Assembly (NCBI RefSeq): GCF_028877475.1
Contig: NZ_CP113527.1
Span: 2,473,501 to 2,537,500 of the forward strand
Source: Lysinibacillus irui
GTDB lineage: Bacteria; Bacillota; Bacilli; Bacillales_A; Planococcaceae
Length of the DNA stretch: 64,000 nt
Reading direction: 5' to 3'
Every line of letters begins with the position of its first letter. The first letter of the stretch is position 1. Below, one piece after another: positions 32,602 through 40,596 of the stretch. A program made the translations under genes and the position numbers. The notes beneath the pieces are model-generated. The model saw only the letters and a program-made list of their open reading frames with translations. It was not told where the DNA came from and made no database searches.

Positions 32602-34340
32602 GAGGCACCTCCTTCTAGCTGCTGACGGTCAAATTGCTCTTTATACCATCCTTGTTGTGAAAGAAGTTCCTCATGTGTTCCCTGCTCTACTATTTGCCCA
32701 TCATCCAATACGATAATGACATCAGCATGTTGGATGCCTGATAGGCGATGCGTCGTAATAATCGTCGTTTTACCATGACGTTCACGCTGAATATTTTCAA
32801 TAATTCTTGCCTCTGTCTTCGCGTCGACAGCGGAAAGCGAATCATCAAGCATTAAAATTTCAGGATCTTTAATCAACGCACGAGCAATAGACACACGTTG
32901 TTTTTGACCGCCTGAAAGAGATACACCTTTTTCCCCAACAAGTGTTTCAAGACCCATTGGTAAGTTTTCTAGATCTTTTTCAAAATACGCGGCACGAATG
33001 GCCTGCTGCAATTCAGCTTGGGTCGCATCTTCTTTCCCAAATAATATATTTTCACGGATAGTACGAGAGAAAAGTACATGATCTTGTGGTACATAACCAA
33101 TCCAATCAAGAATCTGTTCCTTCGTTTGAGCCGTAATATCGATACCATCAATCAAAAGCTGACCCTGACCGATTGGATATTCTCGTAATAATTGGCGTAG
33201 GAACGTTGTTTTCCCCGCTCCAGTTTTACCAACAATGCCAAGCGTTTGGCCTTTTTTTAATGATAGTGAAATTTGCTGTAGGTTTTTCACCTGACTCATT
33301 GGATATTGGAATGTTAAATCATCAAAACCAATTGCTTTAGGTGTCGCAATCATTTGTGGATTCGGAATATTTTGAACATCGGCTTCATAGTTCAATGTTT
33401 CCTGCACCCGATCAAGTGAGGCATTCCCTTGCTGCATTACATTGATTAACTCTCCAATGGCGAAGATTGGCCAAACAGCTAACCCTAAATAGACATTAAA
33501 TGTGACCAGTTGCCCAACAGTCATGGCCTCCGTTGACACTAAGTAAGCTCCATAGCCAAGCGCTACAACATAACTAATCCCAGTCCCAACTTTTGTTATT
33601 GGACCAAATAAAGCGTTAATTTTAGCTGTATGAATATTTTTCGCATAGACTGTTTCACTCATATCTGCGAAATTAGCCTCATCCTTTTTTTCCTGCACAT
33701 AGGCACGCACCACTCGCACGCCCGCTACAGATTCAAGTACACTATCGTTCAGCTCACCAAATGCATCTTGTGCCTTCATATAGCGCTCATGAACGATTTT
33801 CCCTAAATATTGAATTAGGATGGCCATTATAGGTACAGGCAACATCGCAAAAAATGTTAGCTTCCACGAAATCATATAGCCCATCGCAAAAATGATAAAG
33901 CCCATATAAATCGTTGAGTCAATCAACGTCATAATACCAAAGCCTGCTGTTAAGGAGACGGCATTTAAATCATTTGTTGCACGTGCCATTAAATCCCCTG
34001 TGCGGTTTTTCTCATAAAACGTTGGGGTCATCCGTAAAAAATGCTGCATTAAATTGCGACGTAAAATTTTCTCCAGGTTTATAGCCCCTTCAAATAGTCG
34101 GAATTGCCACACAAAATTTAATAGATATCCCCCAATAATAATCCCAATGAAAATTAATATATACTTTGTTAAAATTGCTGGCGTCATTTCTCCTGCAGTC
34201 AACAGATCGATAATAGTACCGAGCAAATAGGGAGGAACAACTTCCAGCCCACTGGCAATCATCAGCAGCACTATCGCAACTGTATATTGCTTCCAATATT
34301 TTTTAAAGAACCAGCCTAATTTACTTAAAACGTCAAACAT
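32598..34340 (-). CDS. bmrC: ABC exporter half, BmrC-like
   Basis: A 580-aa fused permease/ATPase close to B. subtilis BmrC (YheI) by eye: VLSKLGWFFKKYWKQYTVAI start, MARATNDLNAVSLTAGFGIM, PIFAIGELINVMQQGNASLD. Nucleotide-binding domain: Walker A GKTGAGKTT, signature [17 protein letters not shown], and Walker B ILMLDDSLSAVD, where Asp replaces the usual catalytic Glu. This degenerate site is characteristic of BmrC. It is translated from an ATG with GAGGG upstream and is preceded by a ~300-bp leader with a small ORF and an attenuator. Confidence 0.95.
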   Translation of the reverse strand: MFDVLSKLGWFFKKYWKQYTVAIVLLMIASGLEVVPPYLLGTIIDLLTAGEMTPAILTKYILIFIGIIIGGYLLNFVWQFRLFEGAINLEKILRRNLMQHFLRMTPTFYEKNRTGDLMARATNDLNAVSLTAGFGIMTLIDSTIYMGFIIFAMGYMISWKLTFFAMLPVPIMAILIQYLGKIVHERYMKAQDAFGELNDSVLESVAGVRVVRAYVQEKKDEANFADMSETVYAKNIHTAKINALFGPITKVGTGISYVVALGYGAYLVSTEAMTVGQLVTFNVYLGLAVWPIFAIGELINVMQQGNASLDRVQETLNYEADVQNIPNPQMIATPKAIGFDDLTFQYPMSQVKNLQQISLSLKKGQTLGIVGKTGAGKTTFLRQLLREYPIGQGQLLIDGIDITAQTKEQILDWIGYVPQDHVLFSRTIRENILFGKEDATQAELQQAIRAAYFEKDLENLPMGLETLVGEKGVSLSGGQKQRVSIARALIKDPEILMLDDSLSAVDAKTEARIIENIQRERHGKTTIITTHRLSGIQHADVIIVLDDGQIVEQGTHEELLSQQGWYKEQFDRQQLEGGAS

Positions 34341-34378
34341 TCATCATAACCCTCTTTCTTCCGTGCTGTTGCGGATAG

Positions 34379-34435
34379 CTACCCACTTTCAAGAAATTCC
34401 TTTTTGAAAATCATTCGTTGTACTGTGTTTCGCAT
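34379..34435 (-). CDS. Second leader-type peptide (18 aa) before bmrC
   Basis: ORF MRNTVQRMIFKKEFLESG ending 38 bp before bmrC. The ATG at 34435 has AAAAAGGAG 9 bp upstream. It is located after the attenuator terminator, so it would be translated only on read-through transcripts. It contains the dyad TTTCAA/TTGAAA. Whether it is translated or regulatory is unknown. Confidence 0.4.
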   Translation of the reverse strand: MRNTVQRMIFKKEFLESG

Positions 34436-34481
34436 ATACATACACTCCTTTTTTATTTTCACTACAACCTTTTTAGGCACC

Positions 34482-34518
34482 AAAAAAGACACATACCCTA
34501 CAAAGAGCATGTGTCTCT
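34482..34518 (-). terminator. Attenuator terminator in the bmrCD leader
   Basis: On the minus strand AGACACAT pairs with ATGTGTCT, followed by TTTTTTGG. The upstream arm can alternatively pair locally as AAGAG-ACACATG-CTCTT, giving mutually exclusive structures, the hallmark of an attenuator. It stands between the 20-codon leader ORF and bmrC. Confidence 0.8.
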
Positions 34519-34569
34519 TATAAAAGGCAGAACGGAATCCATACCTTTTTCTGCAATCTTAAATAAACG

Positions 34570-34632
34570 TTAGGCATGGACAATGTATGTAACTGTGAAT
34601 GAATATGATACTGGTAAAATTAACATTGTCAT
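34570..34632 (-). CDS. Leader peptide of the bmrCD operon (20 aa)
   Basis: ORF MTMLILPVSYSFTVTYIVHA with AAAGGAGG before the ATG at 34632 (a second ATG at 34626). A 13-bp inverted repeat with one bulge (GGCATG-ACAATGT and ACATTGTCCATGCC) joins its start region to its last codons, so the ORF is enclosed in a hairpin that translation must open. An intrinsic terminator lies about 50 nt after its stop. In B. subtilis the bmrCD operon is controlled by ribosome-mediated attenuation at the leader peptide BmrB; this is the positional counterpart, though the peptide is shorter. Confidence 0.7.
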   Translation of the reverse strand: MTMLILPVSYSFTVTYIVHA

Positions 34633-34653
34633 GCCCTCCTTTGGTTGATTTGT

Positions 34654-34697
34654 TATAGTGTTCTTGAAGATTATCACACTATAGAAATATTTGTCAA
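34654..34697 (-). promoter_or_regulatory. Promoter of the bmrCD leader with overlapping dyad
   Basis: Minus strand perfect TTGACA (34697-34692), 16 bp, GATAAT (34675-34670). An 8-bp inverted repeat TATAGTGT / ACACTATA (34654-34661 and 34676-34683) flanks the -10 box and is a candidate operator for a repressor. Confidence 0.65.
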
Positions 34698-34699
34698 CT

Positions 34700-35288
34700 A
34701 TCCTCCTGTAATTTTTTATCATTCCTAGAAAATAGTTAACGCTTTAAAGCATTGAATTGCTTTATGGAACCAAAAGGCAGATATGTTAGTCGAGTATCGA
34801 CTATAACTTTACAATAATTGATGATTGCTTACATTAACCTAAAGGCTGAAATTAAAAACATGCAATAAAAAATACCCCGATAATACGCCATAAAATGATG
34901 CCAATGTTTGCCACAATCTTCTTCCATCTTTCTAATCCTTATATATCATCATCATTAGTTATTTATTATTTAGTTATTTATTACTTAGTAGTGGCGGGGT
35001 TTCCGTTTCCGGTTAAGCCGTTAACGGGTATTCCGTAAACGGCGAATGCCATGCCAACGTTTTTAAGAATCTTATTTAAATGAAAACTCTTTCATCATAT
35101 TTAATATTTTGATATATTAAAGAGCCAAATCAAAATTTCCCTTCCCTTCTAAACAGCTTCTAAACATTATATACAGATAAAAGCTAGTTTTAGGGACATA
35201 GATTGGCGTTGTTGAGTAGAAATATTTCTAAAATTTTCTACTCATGCTACACTTTCACTATAGTCATTTTTAGTTAGGGGTCTTTACT
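34700..35288. other. Long intergenic region with a GC-rich dyad
   Basis: About 590 bp before the FluC genes. Contents: dyad AAAGCA/TGCTTT near 34754; a 15-bp tandem duplication AGTTATTTATTATTT / AGTTATTTATTACTT (34957-34986); a GC-rich island (34990-35050) with the 11-bp dyad GCCGTTAACGG / CCGTAAACGGC (35017-35043, one mismatch) over a 5-nt loop; and GAGTAGAAA/TTTCTACTC near 35214-35243. No supported gene and no recognisable fluoride riboswitch. Confidence 0.55.
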
Positions 35289-35651
35289 TTGAAGTCATTT
35301 ATAGCGGTGGGAATTGGCGGTATATTTGGTGCCATTAGTCGGTATAGTCTTAGTGTTATTATTCCAAATACAGGACCATTTCCTTTAACGACACTGTTTA
35401 TCAATTTACTTGGTTGCTTTTGCTTAGCATGGCTTTTTACTTCTTTTACAAAGCGCACACCAATTGTACTTGGGATTGGTACGGGCTTTTGTGGCGCCTT
35501 TACCACCTTTTCGACATTTTCCTTAGATACACTATTACTCCTAGAAAATGGCGAGTGGCTTCAGGCTATACTTTATGTTGTGGCTAGTGTCGTAGGTGGA
35601 CTAGCTTGTGCATGGCTCGGAATTCGAGTGGCTAGGGGGCATGTAGTATGA
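35289..35651 (+). CDS. crcB: Fluoride channel FluC/CrcB, subunit 1
   Basis: A 120-aa four-helix protein. Family motifs: GGIFGAISRYSLS (GGxxGAxxRY, residues 10-22), PLTTLFINLLGCFCLAW (the N of TLxxNxxG), and GTGFCGAFTTFSTFSLD (GxxGxxTTFSTF, the phenylalanine-lined fluoride path and central Na+ site). FluC channels export F-. Start is TTG with AGGGG 8 bp upstream. It overlaps the second crcB by 4 bp; paired genes usually form heterodimers. Confidence 0.94.
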   Translation: MKSFIAVGIGGIFGAISRYSLSVIIPNTGPFPLTTLFINLLGCFCLAWLFTSFTKRTPIVLGIGTGFCGAFTTFSTFSLDTLLLLENGEWLQAILYVVASVVGGLACAWLGIRVARGHVV

Positions 35652-35977
35652 TTTTTGTAGGAATAGGTGGATTCTTTGGTGCTCTTACAAGATTTTATCT
35701 AGGTAAATTACTAGCACATCCATACCCGTGGGCAACGTTTATTATCAATAGTACAGGTTCGTTTGCACTTGGACTTGTATTTGCTCTACAGCTTAGTGAT
35801 TGGTTATGGCAACTGATTGGCATTGGCTTTTTAGGAGCCTATACGACATTCTCCACTTTTGGATTTGAATCACTCCAGCTGATTGAACAGCAAAAATGGG
35901 GGCAGGTCATTAGCTATATCGTTAGTACCGTGTTAGTTGGCATATTGTTTGCTGTTATTGGTTATCTAGTAGTGTAA
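35648..35977 (+). CDS. crcB: Fluoride channel FluC/CrcB, subunit 2
   Basis: A 109-aa four-helix protein with GGFFGALTRFYLG, ATFIINSTGSFALGL and GFLGAYTTFSTFGFE. The GxxGxxTTFSTF motif and the Asn in helix 2 are intact. It overlaps the first crcB (ATGA) and is followed after 15 bp by a small gene of unknown function. The two subunits probably assemble antiparallel as a heterodimer to expel fluoride. Confidence 0.94.
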   Translation: MIFVGIGGFFGALTRFYLGKLLAHPYPWATFIINSTGSFALGLVFALQLSDWLWQLIGIGFLGAYTTFSTFGFESLQLIEQQKWGQVISYIVSTVLVGILFAVIGYLVV

Positions 35978-35992
35978 AAGAGGTGATATTTT

Positions 35993-36340
35993 TTGACACA
36001 GCCATTAAATGAACTACTACAAGAACTTGAAGTTGAAATAGAACATACACTTTACGAACTGATCGATCTAGAATTAGAAGAAAATTATGCAGCTATGAAT
36101 ACGCGATTTGCTCAACTCCTTACTAAGGTCCAGGCAGCTCAGCTCATCGATTACAAGCTCGATATTCTCGTGGAGACTGAAGCTTTTGCAACTGAAACTT
36201 GTATTCTACTTCAAAGCTTACTAGAAGCAAAGGAAAGGCCAAATAAAAGGCATAGACTGCTAACACATCGGATGATTTTAAAAATATGGCTACGTAAAAA
36301 TCAACGATTCACAAAGGAATTTTTACCGCAAATGTTTTAG
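35993..36340 (+). CDS. Small helical protein of unknown function in the crcB operon
   Basis: A 115-aa soluble protein, MTQPLNELLQELEVEIEHTL, then YELIDLELEENYAAMNTRFA. It is strongly acidic and helical at the start, with a basic C-terminal third (ERPNKRHRLLTHRMILKIWL). Start is TTG at 35993 with GAGGTGA upstream. It follows crcB2 by 15 bp and ends in a terminator, so it is in the same transcript, but no family is recognised and a role in fluoride tolerance is only suggested by position. Confidence 0.65.
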   Translation: MTQPLNELLQELEVEIEHTLYELIDLELEENYAAMNTRFAQLLTKVQAAQLIDYKLDILVETEAFATETCILLQSLLEAKERPNKRHRLLTHRMILKIWLRKNQRFTKEFLPQMF

Positions 36341-36372
36341 GCGCCACTTGTTTTCGCAAGGGCGCCTTTTTA
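36340..36372. terminator. Terminator between crcB operon and sirtuin
   Basis: GGCGCC-CTTG pairs with CAAG-GGCGCC and is followed by T5 on the plus strand. The minus-strand sirtuin stop (36370) lies inside its tail. Confidence 0.85.
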
Positions 36373-37071
36373 CACTTCTAATTGTTGCAACACTTCTTTT
36401 ATTTTCCCCTCTATTTTTAAATCGAATGGCGTTGCATGCTGCGACATATCTAAATTAATATAAACGGTTTTCCCACTTGTCATCATCGGCAGCTGGTTTA
36501 CGGGGTATACCTCAAGGCTTGTTCCTAAGACAAGGACAAGTTCAGCCTTTTTAATCGCCTCCATTGACGTGTGCCAGCTAATTTGCGGTAGACTTTCTCC
36601 AAATAGAACGACATTTGGACGAAGTTTGCCACCACAATGACTGCAACTAGCCTTGCTCAAGAAATGCTCCATGGAAGCCGCCTGCTGGCAACGGTGACAA
36701 CGAATGGAACGTATCGAACCATGTAATTCCTCTACTTTTTGACTTCCTGCCAATTGATGAAAACCATCCACATTTTGAGTAGCCACTAATGAAACGATTC
36801 CCCTTTGTTCCCAATCCGCTAAAATTTGATGACCTTCGTGAGGTGCTGCTTTTTCTAAATTTTCAAGGCGCATTTTATAAAACTCATGAAATAAAGAATA
36901 ATTTTCTGTCAATGCCTCAGTTGTCGCTACAGCTCGAGGATCAATATTTTTCCACCAGCCCGATGCTGAACGGAAATCTGGAATTCCACTTTCTGTTGAC
37001 ATGCCCGCTCCTGTTAAAATGACCGTGTTCGTTGATGTTTGCAGCCATTCACTTAAACGTTTTATTGTCAT
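36370..37071 (-). CDS. cobB: Sirtuin, NAD-dependent protein deacetylase
   Basis: A 233-aa SIR2 enzyme. NAD-binding motif TGAGMSTESGIPDFRS (residues 20-35), ATQNVDGFHQLAG with catalytic His in ELHGSIRS, a zinc-binding Cys set CHRCQ...CSHCG, then VLFGESLP and LVLGTSLEVYPV. It removes acyl groups from lysines using NAD. SD GGGGGA before the ATG. It is a stand-alone gene convergent with the crcB operon. Confidence 0.96.
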   Translation of the reverse strand: MTIKRLSEWLQTSTNTVILTGAGMSTESGIPDFRSASGWWKNIDPRAVATTEALTENYSLFHEFYKMRLENLEKAAPHEGHQILADWEQRGIVSLVATQNVDGFHQLAGSQKVEELHGSIRSIRCHRCQQAASMEHFLSKASCSHCGGKLRPNVVLFGESLPQISWHTSMEAIKKAELVLVLGTSLEVYPVNQLPMMTSGKTVYINLDMSQHATPFDLKIEGKIKEVLQQLEV

Positions 37072-37176
37072 ATTTTCATTCCCCCATTCATATTGAAAAA
37101 GTTATCTACTCCTACTTCGACAATTAGTCCATTTTTCCTGTGAATGTTGATTATTTTATCACCACTTCACATCATG

Positions 37177-37776
37177 CTAGTGAGATTGTTTAAAAGGACG
37201 CTCCCATTTTAATTTATTATTTACAGATAACATTCGAATGAGCACGATGGCAATAACGATTATCGACAACTCAAGAGGGCTGCTCCACCGTGCCCATATG
37301 CAAAGAGCACATAAAAAAGTCAATACGGCATGTATTTCTTCTCTTAATGCAAGTGGCGTTCGACCAGCTAATAAATCACGAATCATTCCTCCCCCCACAC
37401 CTGTAAACATCGAAGCGATGATAATGATGCCTAGATCATGATTCAAGCTTTTTGCTAATAACCCTCCTTGTATAGCAAAAGAAGCAAGGCCAATCGAATC
37501 AAAGAAATATCCCCATCGGTTCCAGTGATGTATCCAATCCCTTTTGATAAATAAAAGGGTCGTTAGCGTGATGAGGACAACGAGTAAGGAATGACGCTCC
37601 CATATATCTGACACAGGTATATCAAGGACAACGTTGCGAATGATGGAACCTCCGTAAGAGGTTGTTAGACCAAGCACAAATATACCAATAAACGAATAGT
37701 TGGCCTGTAAAGCCACAAATGCTCCGCTAATCGCGTATGCAATAATACCAATGATGTGTAAAACTGACCAAGTCAC
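37177..37776 (-). CDS. TRIC-type (UPF0126) cation channel / YadS-like membrane protein
   Basis: A 199-aa protein with two repeated three-helix halves. The first has ISGAFVALQANYSFIGIFVL and LTTSYGGSIIRNVVLD; the second has FAIQGGLLAKSL and TGVGGGMIRDLLAGRTPLAL, the paired GGG-x-RD motifs of the family, known as trimeric K+ (TRIC) channels in prokaryotes. Start is GTG at 37776, since AGGAG is 9 bp upstream; the TTG at 37785 directly abuts this SD. Confidence 0.9.
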   Translation of the reverse strand: MTWSVLHIIGIIAYAISGAFVALQANYSFIGIFVLGLTTSYGGSIIRNVVLDIPVSDIWERHSLLVVLITLTTLLFIKRDWIHHWNRWGYFFDSIGLASFAIQGGLLAKSLNHDLGIIIIASMFTGVGGGMIRDLLAGRTPLALREEIHAVLTFLCALCIWARWSSPLELSIIVIAIVLIRMLSVNNKLKWERPFKQSH

Positions 37777-37805
37777 ATGTTTCAACTCCTATTTTTTAGC
37801 CTATA

Positions 37806-37864
37806 TAAAAAGCCCACCATAAAATAGTTGCGCATATAAATCGCAAACTATTTTATGGCGGGCT
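37806..37864 (-). terminator. Long terminator hairpin upstream of the TRIC gene
   Basis: On the minus strand a ~21-bp stem (AGCCCGCCATAAAATAGTTT with its near-perfect complement, one mismatch and one bulge) is followed by TTTTTATA. It would end the transcript of the molybdate-type regulator gene (38023-38949). Confidence 0.75.
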
Positions 37865-38022
37865 AATATCTAAGCAGTTTTATCTACTAATTTATCCATC
37901 TCACCATGTATTATATAGAAATTGTGTTGACGTTGAGCAATGTAGGAATAACACAACGACCATACAATTTCCCAGTAAAATTGTAATCGATGTTGTAGGG
38001 AAACTCAATGAAAAATTTTAGA

Positions 38023-38949
38023 TTACAACGTTTCATACATGACTTGACCCATCTGTGAAATATCATAATCTCCTAAAGCAGCCACTTCCGCCTGAAAATC
38101 TGGTGCAGTCAAAATTTCCTTCACTAGATCAATTAATGGTTGATTTTCAGGTGATTTGAATAACACAATGTCATAACGCTCTGTTACTACAGGTATAAAA
38201 TCGACATTAATGAGCTTAGCCATTTTTTCAATTCCTATTCCAACATCTGCATGACCATTTGCTACAGCAGAGGCAACATCAAGATGACTCATTTCTTCGT
38301 TATGGTACCCCTCAATAGTGGATGGTGAGATGTGGTGAATTCGCAATTGTTCATCTAATAAAGTCCGAGCACCCGAGCCCTTCTCACGATTGATTAGCTT
38401 ACACGCTGTAGTCTTAAAATCTTCAAATGATTGAAGTTGCAACGGATTTCCTTTTTGAACATAGAAACCTGCTCGACGTGAAATGACATTGAAAAGTATG
38501 AAAGGATGGCTCACAAAAATCTTTTTTACATAGGGTGTATTATAGTCTCCTGTATCACCATCAAACATATGTAAACTCGCAATATCACATTCTCCGTTAT
38601 ACAACGCCATGACACCATTAAAGCTACCTTCATGGGAACGTAATACTTTAATCGATTGTCTTTTCTCAATATATTTTGCTAATAAATCCAACACTAAATC
38701 CTGTCCACTAATAATAATTTTAGGATATTGTTTTGCTTGATTGCCTATCTTTGGCACGGGCACTTTTTGAGTTGTACCTGTTTTACGTTTTTGAATATAG
38801 GCTTGCAAGTCCATACGATCTACCCGCATTTGCCGGCCGACACGGAAAACGGGCAAATCTCCTTTTTTCACCAAATCATAAACTGTTAATTTTGAAACCT
38901 TTAATAATTGTGCGACTTCTTCAATCGTATAGGATTGTTCTTGTGACAT
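38023..38949 (-). CDS. HTH-excisionase plus periplasmic-binding-like regulator (molybdate type)
   Basis: A 308-aa two-domain protein. The N-terminus is an excisionase/MerR-like HTH (YTIEEVAQLLKVSKLTVYDL, then VKKGDLPVFRVGRQMRVDRM), followed by a PBP-like ligand-binding domain (about 90-300) with SHEGSFNGVMALYNGECDIA, INREKGSGARTLLDEQL and HADVGIGIEKMAK. This architecture is used for oxyanion-responsive control of modA and molybdopterin genes. It is divergent from modA, with direct repeats between. SD AGGAGGAG. No membrane segment, so it would sense intracellular molybdate or tungstate. Confidence 0.9.
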   Translation of the reverse strand: MSQEQSYTIEEVAQLLKVSKLTVYDLVKKGDLPVFRVGRQMRVDRMDLQAYIQKRKTGTTQKVPVPKIGNQAKQYPKIIISGQDLVLDLLAKYIEKRQSIKVLRSHEGSFNGVMALYNGECDIASLHMFDGDTGDYNTPYVKKIFVSHPFILFNVISRRAGFYVQKGNPLQLQSFEDFKTTACKLINREKGSGARTLLDEQLRIHHISPSTIEGYHNEEMSHLDVASAVANGHADVGIGIEKMAKLINVDFIPVVTERYDIVLFKSPENQPLIDLVKEILTAPDFQAEVAALGDYDISQMGQVMYETL

Positions 38950-39049
38950 GTAAAAGTTCTCCTCCTATAAGCCTCTTTTTACATGGTAACGTATTTATTG
39001 TCTGATGAACATCTTGAAGTTTTCTAGCAATCCTATCTTTCCTTTTTAC

Positions 39050-39085
39050 TTATGTCTTATTATAATTGGTTATGTCTTGTTATAA
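39050..39085 (+). promoter_or_regulatory. 20-bp direct repeats before modA (probable operator)
   Basis: TTATGTCTTATTATAA (39050-39065) and TTATGTCTTGTTATAA (39070-39085) repeat with a 20-bp period, followed by a half copy TTATAA. They lie between the divergent regulator and modA, where the HTH regulator would be expected to bind. Confidence 0.6.
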
Positions 39086-39111
39086 CGAGTTATAAAAGGA
39101 GTACCATCATC

Positions 39112-39900
39112 ATGAGAAAATACTTTTATAGTTTCTTTGCAACAGTGTTTATACTAGGAGGTCTATTAGCTGGCTGTAGTAGCCAAGAAAATGAGGTCTC
39201 AGCAAATAATCCTGTTGAATTAACAATTTCTGCGGCAGCTAGTTTACAGGATGCCTTAAAAGAACTTCAAACAATTTATGAAAAAGAACATGAATCCATC
39301 AAAATCCACTTTAACTTTGGTGGTTCAGGTGCATTGCAACAACAAATTTTACAGGGTGCTCCTGTAGATCTTTTCTTGTCAGCAGCAGAGGATAAATTCG
39401 ATACCCTTGTAGAAGAAGGAATGATTGATCGACAGCAAGGAATCAATTTATTAGCAAACGAATTAGTATTAGTCGTTCCTAAACATAATGCGAAACAAAT
39501 TCATTCCTTTGAAGATCTACAGCAAGCAGGGAAATTAGCGCTTGGTACACCCGAAACCGTACCTGCTGGGCAGTATGGTGTGGACACATTAAAAAATATG
39601 CAGCTTTGGGATCTACTTGAATCGAAAGTGGTCTACACAAAAGATGTGCGGCAAGTCCTTACTTATACCGAAACAGAAAATGTGGATGCTGGAATCGTTT
39701 ATCGAACAGATGCCCTTGTCTCCGATAAAGTCGATATCGTTGCCACTGCGGATCAGGGTATGCACGCGCCGATTATTTATCCTGTAGGTGTCCTAAAAGC
39801 TAGTAAGCATACTAACGAGGCGGAAAATTTTTATCAATTTTTACAGACGGATGAGGCCATAAGTGTCTTTAAAAAATATGGATTTAAAGGAGTCCAATAA
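39112..39900 (+). CDS. modA: Molybdate ABC transporter substrate-binding lipoprotein ModA
   Basis: A 262-aa exported binding protein. Signal peptide with lipobox LLAGC (Cys at about 22), then ISAAASLQDALKELQ, FNFGGSGALQQQILQGAPVD with the oxyanion-binding Ser residues, LALGTPETVPAGQYG and DAGIVYRTDAL, all typical ModA motifs. It captures molybdate (or tungstate) outside the cell. The start at 39112 has AAAGGAG and a proper signal peptide; the frame is open to 39052 but passes through the operator repeats. modB follows at once. Confidence 0.95.
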   Translation: MRKYFYSFFATVFILGGLLAGCSSQENEVSANNPVELTISAAASLQDALKELQTIYEKEHESIKIHFNFGGSGALQQQILQGAPVDLFLSAAEDKFDTLVEEGMIDRQQGINLLANELVLVVPKHNAKQIHSFEDLQQAGKLALGTPETVPAGQYGVDTLKNMQLWDLLESKVVYTKDVRQVLTYTETENVDAGIVYRTDALVSDKVDIVATADQGMHAPIIYPVGVLKASKHTNEAENFYQFLQTDEAISVFKKYGFKGVQ

Positions 39901-39902
39901 AG

Positions 39903-40559
39903 ATGAGCGTTGATTTCTGGTCTCCGCTCAAGCTTTCGATAGAGATTGCCTTTGTCGCAGGAATAATGGCGATAGTAGCAGGTATTCTAATAGGCAAATG
40001 GATGGCTACACGTCATTTTAAAGGTAAAGTAGTGCTTGAAACCTTGTTATTGCTGCCACTTGTTTTACCCCCTACTGTAGTAGGTTTCCTGCTTATTGTT
40101 TTGTTCGGAAAAAATAGTATGCTAGGCAATTTAATTGTGTGGCTTTTTGATCAGCCAGTCATGTTCACTTGGTGGGCAGCCGTCATTGCTTCTACAATCG
40201 TCGCTTTTCCATTAATGTATCAGTCCGCTAAAACTGGCTTTGCCTCTGTTGAAAAAGATATCGAAAACGCGGCACGTATGGATGGCGCAAATGAATGGCA
40301 GGTCTTTCTATATGTGTCCATTCCCCTCGCATTAAAGTCACTAGTATCTGGTGGAATTTTAAGTTTTACAAGAGCTTTGGGTGAGTTTGGAGCAACTCTA
40401 ATGTTTGCGGGAAATATTCCAGGGAAGACACAAACAACCCCACTTGCAATTTATATGGCGCTTGATTCAGGGAACATGACACTTGCCTGGACATGGGTTT
40501 TGTGTATGGTTGCCATTTCTTTTATTATGCTTCTTAGCATTCATCTCCTGAAAGTATAA
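39903..40559 (+). CDS. modB: Molybdate ABC transporter permease ModB
   Basis: A 218-aa permease with five or six helices. The coupling loop EAA motif is ENAARMDGANEWQVFLYVSI (about 121-140), with RALGEFGATLMFAGNIPGKT, highly typical of ModB. The ATG has GGAG upstream; 2 bp separate it from modA. No ModC ATPase gene follows: a strong terminator and convergent cofactor genes come next, so the ATPase must be encoded elsewhere or shared. Confidence 0.95.
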   Translation: MSVDFWSPLKLSIEIAFVAGIMAIVAGILIGKWMATRHFKGKVVLETLLLLPLVLPPTVVGFLLIVLFGKNSMLGNLIVWLFDQPVMFTWWAAVIASTIVAFPLMYQSAKTGFASVEKDIENAARMDGANEWQVFLYVSIPLALKSLVSGGILSFTRALGEFGATLMFAGNIPGKTQTTPLAIYMALDSGNMTLAWTWVLCMVAISFIMLLSIHLLKV

Positions 40560-40594
40560 AAGAGGTAGTTGGTTACAACCAACTACCTCTTTTC
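40557..40594. terminator. Bidirectional terminator between modB and moaD
   Basis: AGAGGTAGTTGGTT pairs perfectly with AACCAACTACCTCT over a 2-nt loop, with A4 and T4 flanks. It serves modAB and the moeB-moaD operon. Confidence 0.9.
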
Positions 40595-40596
40595 AG

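Noticed and set aside
34851..34935. Amphipathic 20-aa peptide on the minus strand resembling a small toxin
   Set aside because: Only a GTG start with a poor SD, no antitoxin RNA or promoter evident; judged chance.
35161..35288. Fluoride (crcB-motif) riboswitch before the FluC genes
   Set aside because: The conserved GATGG/GTTCGCC-type core and pseudoknot strands are not found.
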